A DNA stretch of 55,911 nt. Origin: Nostoc sp. 'Peltigera membranacea cyanobiont' 210A (GTDB lineage: Bacteria > Cyanobacteriota > Cyanobacteriia > Cyanobacteriales > Nostocaceae). The notes beneath the pieces are model-generated. The model did no database searches, was not told the origin of the DNA, and saw only the letters and a program-made list of their open reading frames with translations. The stretch is taken from assembly GCF_002246015.1 (NCBI RefSeq), contig NZ_NOLJ01000007.1, forward strand, positions 516,792 to 572,702. Direction: 5' to 3'. This document shows positions 53,836 to 55,911 of this stretch, in pieces. Numbering within the stretch: position 1 is the stretch's first letter; each line of letters starts with the position of its first letter. A program made the translations under genes and the position numbers.

Positions 53836-54792
53836 TTAGCTACCGGAAACTATTTCTACGTTTCCTTGTTTCAGAGCTTCTAGTGCTTCGCCTTGAGCGT
53901 CTTCTAGCTTCTTAGCAGCATCTGCTTGGCTAATCATTTTTGCAGCATTTTCTTCACTTTCAAGAATGCCAAATTCAATCAACAAATCTTCTAGCTCATC
54001 CATCTCGATGGGTGTGGGAACTGTAAGATTTGTATTGCCGATAATCTTGTCCGCTAATGTGCGGTATTCATTAGCTTGTTTGCTGTCAGGCGCATACTCG
54101 TTCACTGTCATCCGGCGCAGTTCGGCGTGTTGCACGATATTGTCACGCGGGACGAAGTGAATCATGTGGGTATTCAGTCTGGCAGCCAGGGTGCTAATCA
54201 GTTCGTCTTCCCGATCAGTTTGACGGCTGTTACAAATCAGCCCACCCAAACGTACACCACCAGTATGAGCATATTTGAGAACGCCACGAGCAATGTTATT
54301 AGCTGCAAACATCGCCATCATTTCACCGGAGGTAACGATGTAGATTTCTTGGGCTTTACCTTCACGAATTGGCATAGCAAAACCACCACACACAACGTCG
54401 CCCAATACGTCGTAGGATACGAAATCTACATCTGAGTAAGCACCGTTTTCTTCGAGGAAGTTGATGGCGGTGATGATACCCCGACCGGCGCAACCTACAC
54501 CAGGTTCTGGCCCGCCTGATTCTACACATCTGATATCTCGGAAGCCAGTGATTACAACTTCTTCAAGTTCGATATCTTCCACAGCACCCCGTTCAGCAGC
54601 CAAGTGCAGCACGGTGGTTTGGGCTTTACAGTGCAAAATCAATCGAGTAGAGTCAGCTTTGGGGTCGCAACCCACAATCAAGATGCGTTGACCCTTTTCC
54701 GCCATAGAAGCGAGGGTATTTTGGGAGGTAGTAGATTTACCGATACCACCTTTACCGTAGAAAGCAATTTGTCTAATTTTGCCGTCGGACAT
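53836..54792 (-). CDS. nifH: Nitrogenase iron protein (dinitrogenase reductase)
   Basis: A 318-residue NifH-family protein: P-loop GKGGIGKS at 13-20; cluster cysteines C101 in PGVGCAGRG and C135 in VLGDVVCGGFAM; R104, the ADP-ribosylation site in the CAGRG context; and switch regions GCDPKADSTR and YDVLGD. It carries the [4Fe-4S] cluster as a homodimer and passes electrons to the catalytic component, and also acts in cofactor maturation. The C-terminus is about 20 residues longer than the usual cyanobacterial NifH and is acidic/helical (DAAKKLEDAQGEALEALKQG). With nifEN downstream and a molybdate-domain protein upstream, this may be a vnfH; I cannot tell. Confidence 0.92.
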   Translation of the reverse strand: MSDGKIRQIAFYGKGGIGKSTTSQNTLASMAEKGQRILIVGCDPKADSTRLILHCKAQTTVLHLAAERGAVEDIELEEVVITGFRDIRCVESGGPEPGVGCAGRGIITAINFLEENGAYSDVDFVSYDVLGDVVCGGFAMPIREGKAQEIYIVTSGEMMAMFAANNIARGVLKYAHTGGVRLGGLICNSRQTDREDELISTLAARLNTHMIHFVPRDNIVQHAELRRMTVNEYAPDSKQANEYRTLADKIIGNTNLTVPTPIEMDELEDLLIEFGILESEENAAKMISQADAAKKLEDAQGEALEALKQGNVEIVSGS

Positions 54793-55351
54793 GATGATTG
54801 ATCCTGTAATTGTTTGTTTGCTGGGTCTGTCAGTTTATGAGGCGTTGGCACTTTGTGCCTACCGGAGGTACTTGCACTGTAAAATTACAGCAGCAACCTG
54901 ATATAGAACGTTGTTGGAGGTGCTCGTTCTACAGCAAAAAGAGTCCGAATCCAGAACATATTCAAGTTTTGGTCAGTTTTCGTTGACCATTAGTCATTAC
55001 TCAAGGAATATTGCAAGTATTACCATCCGCTCACTTAAATGATTTCTCTAGCGGTAGCAATACCAATTGGAAAAAAGAAAGCGACAAATAGACCATTTGT
55101 AGAGACGCGATTCATCGCGTCTTTACCCAAGGATTGTTGCAGTCATGAATTGAATTGGTATAACACCAATTGGGAAAAAGAAAGCTACAGATTCCAAGCC
55201 GGAAACTCAAATTGAAATCCGAATTACGAATTCAGCATTACCAGTTGTTGTAATCCCCTGAAGGTTGCTCATACCTAAAGAGTGGTTGCAGCAGGAATTT
55301 AAATTTACGCCAAGTTTTCCTTTAACCCACAACCAACCATTGCAATCCACT
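54793..55351. other. nifH upstream region
   Basis: 559 bases. GGCACTTTGTGCC (54847-54859) is a 5-bp-stem hairpin in the nifH leader. The middle has the 100-bp repeat at 55061-55160, followed by a second start of the same repeat (CACCAATTGGGAAAAAGAAA near 55164). The nifH promoter must lie between 54800 and 55060. Confidence 0.5.
55061..55160. repeat. 100-bp repeat with TACCAATT ends, copy 2
   Basis: Near-identical to 45220-45320: begins TACCAATTGGAAAAAAGAAA, contains GACCATTTGTAGAGACGCGA and the GACGCGATTCATCGCGTC hairpin, and ends AATTGGTA. A partial third start follows at about 55163. Confidence 0.85.
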
Positions 55352-55911
55352 CTAAACAGTCGCTACAACTTCCCCGATTTTGCTGATATCGTAACCGCCG
55401 AGAATTTCAAATTGGGAGTGAACCATTCGATGTCCCAAAGTACTGAGCAACTGCTGTACAGGTGCTTCTTCCAAATATTCCTTAAGAATCACCAAATCAT
55501 ATCGTGACCGATGTAAAGGGATAAATCCCAACCCAAAGGCGGTAGCTACAGATGCCGTACTCATACCAGCATCGGCAACTCCTCTGACTACAGCTTGGGC
55601 AACATCTTGGTGACTTTTGAGTATATTGTCAAAGCCCTGAACAGCATCGAACGGTATCTGCTCTTTTTGGAGTGTTTGTTCCAAAAGCATCCGACTACCA
55701 GAACCTATTTCGCGGTTAACAATAGTCGCTCCCCCAGCAACTAAGTCACTAACTGTTCTAATTCCCATTGGGTTCCCTGACTTTAACAAAAGTCCCTCCT
55801 CCCAGACACCAAGGGTAATCAGAACTGCTTCCCTTCCAGCCAGAACATCTCGAACAAAGGGAGTATTATACTCACCAGTCTCAGGATCGTACAGATGCAT
55901 CCCAGCGATGT
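55352..55911 (-). CDS. Molybdate-type periplasmic-binding-like domain protein, partial
   Basis: The frame reaches the right edge of the window, so the N-terminus is missing. The 186 visible residues form a PBP-like domain: IAGMHLYDPETGEYNTPFVR at the edge, then VNREIGSGSRMLLEQTL, VARGVADAG-like VAQAVVRGVADAGMSTASVA and FIPLHRSRYDLVILKEYLEE. In full-length relatives this domain follows a helix-turn-helix and senses molybdate. In Anabaena variabilis related proteins (VnfR) repress vanadium nitrogenase genes when molybdate is present; I recall this and it makes a good guess here, because nifH follows on the same strand 560 bp downstream. Whether it regulates nifH is an inference. Confidence 0.75.
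   Translation of the reverse strand, partial: IAGMHLYDPETGEYNTPFVRDVLAGREAVLITLGVWEEGLLLKSGNPMGIRTVSDLVAGGATIVNREIGSGSRMLLEQTLQKEQIPFDAVQGFDNILKSHQDVAQAVVRGVADAGMSTASVATAFGLGFIPLHRSRYDLVILKEYLEEAPVQQLLSTLGHRMVHSQFEILGGYDISKIGEVVATV

Noticed and set aside
50727..54792. A complete nitrogenase operon
   Set aside because: No nifD, nifK, vnfD, vnfG or vnfK sequence occurs in the window, so only reductase and scaffold genes can be claimed.

Overview
The window comes from a filamentous, probably heterocyst-forming cyanobacterium of the Nostocales. Reasons: very frequent HIP1-type GCGATCGC sites, nitrogenase-type genes (nifH, nifE, nifN) at the right end, short tandem 7-9 bp repeats typical of Nostoc-like genomes, and families largely confined to cyanobacteria (DUF2555, the DUF6887/DUF6888 pair, an NACHT protein with the cyanobacterial helical tail). 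No rRNA, tRNA or CRISPR array was seen.

Layout. 1-3.7 kb is a transposon scar: an intact IS630-family element sits inside an RTX (calcium-binding repeat) gene and is followed by a decayed second IS630 transposase and a fragment of another transposase. 3.9-22.8 kb is one long minus-strand block for making and exporting a surface glycan: a MacA/DevB-type adaptor and an FtsX/MacB-type permease, four GT2 glycosyltransferases sharing an unusual C-terminal module, three paralogous GT-B-like proteins, two hexapeptide acyltransferases, two adjacent ABC exporters, a small membrane protein and a glycosidase-GT2 fusion. 23.2-25.5 kb is a stand-alone NACHT NTPase. 26.4-28.6 kb holds two broken ISAs1-family transposases. 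29.7-32.4 kb encodes a second, intact RTX protein built of 77-residue repeats. 33-36.8 kb is housekeeping: an esterase with an apparent CTG start, DUF2555, coaBC (its 3' end rewritten by a small inserted repeat), a hypothetical gene and a lipoate ligase-like gene.

37.0-45.1 kb is the main find: a three-gene pPIWI-RE conflict system, with a PD-(D/E)xK nuclease carrying a zinc ribbon, a DinG-like helicase with a cysteine cluster, and a divergent PIWI (Argonaute-like) protein. The genes overlap or abut and lie behind a leader carrying several TGTAAAT-like boxes. The architecture was predicted computationally before; this locus appears to be a complete copy.

45.6-50.7 kb carries a RemA-like small protein beside a spore-photoproduct-lyase-family radical SAM enzyme, a site-2 protease, a DUF6888/DUF6887 pair (first member frameshifted) and a GHL10-type glycosidase. 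50.7-55.9 kb, on the minus strand, has a partial molybdate-binding-domain protein, then nifH, nifE and nifN with no nifD or nifK. The NifE protein has Ser where the family's cofactor-precursor cysteine is expected, plus other changes near that pocket, so it is either a divergent, possibly vanadium-nitrogenase-type, scaffold or a degenerate one.
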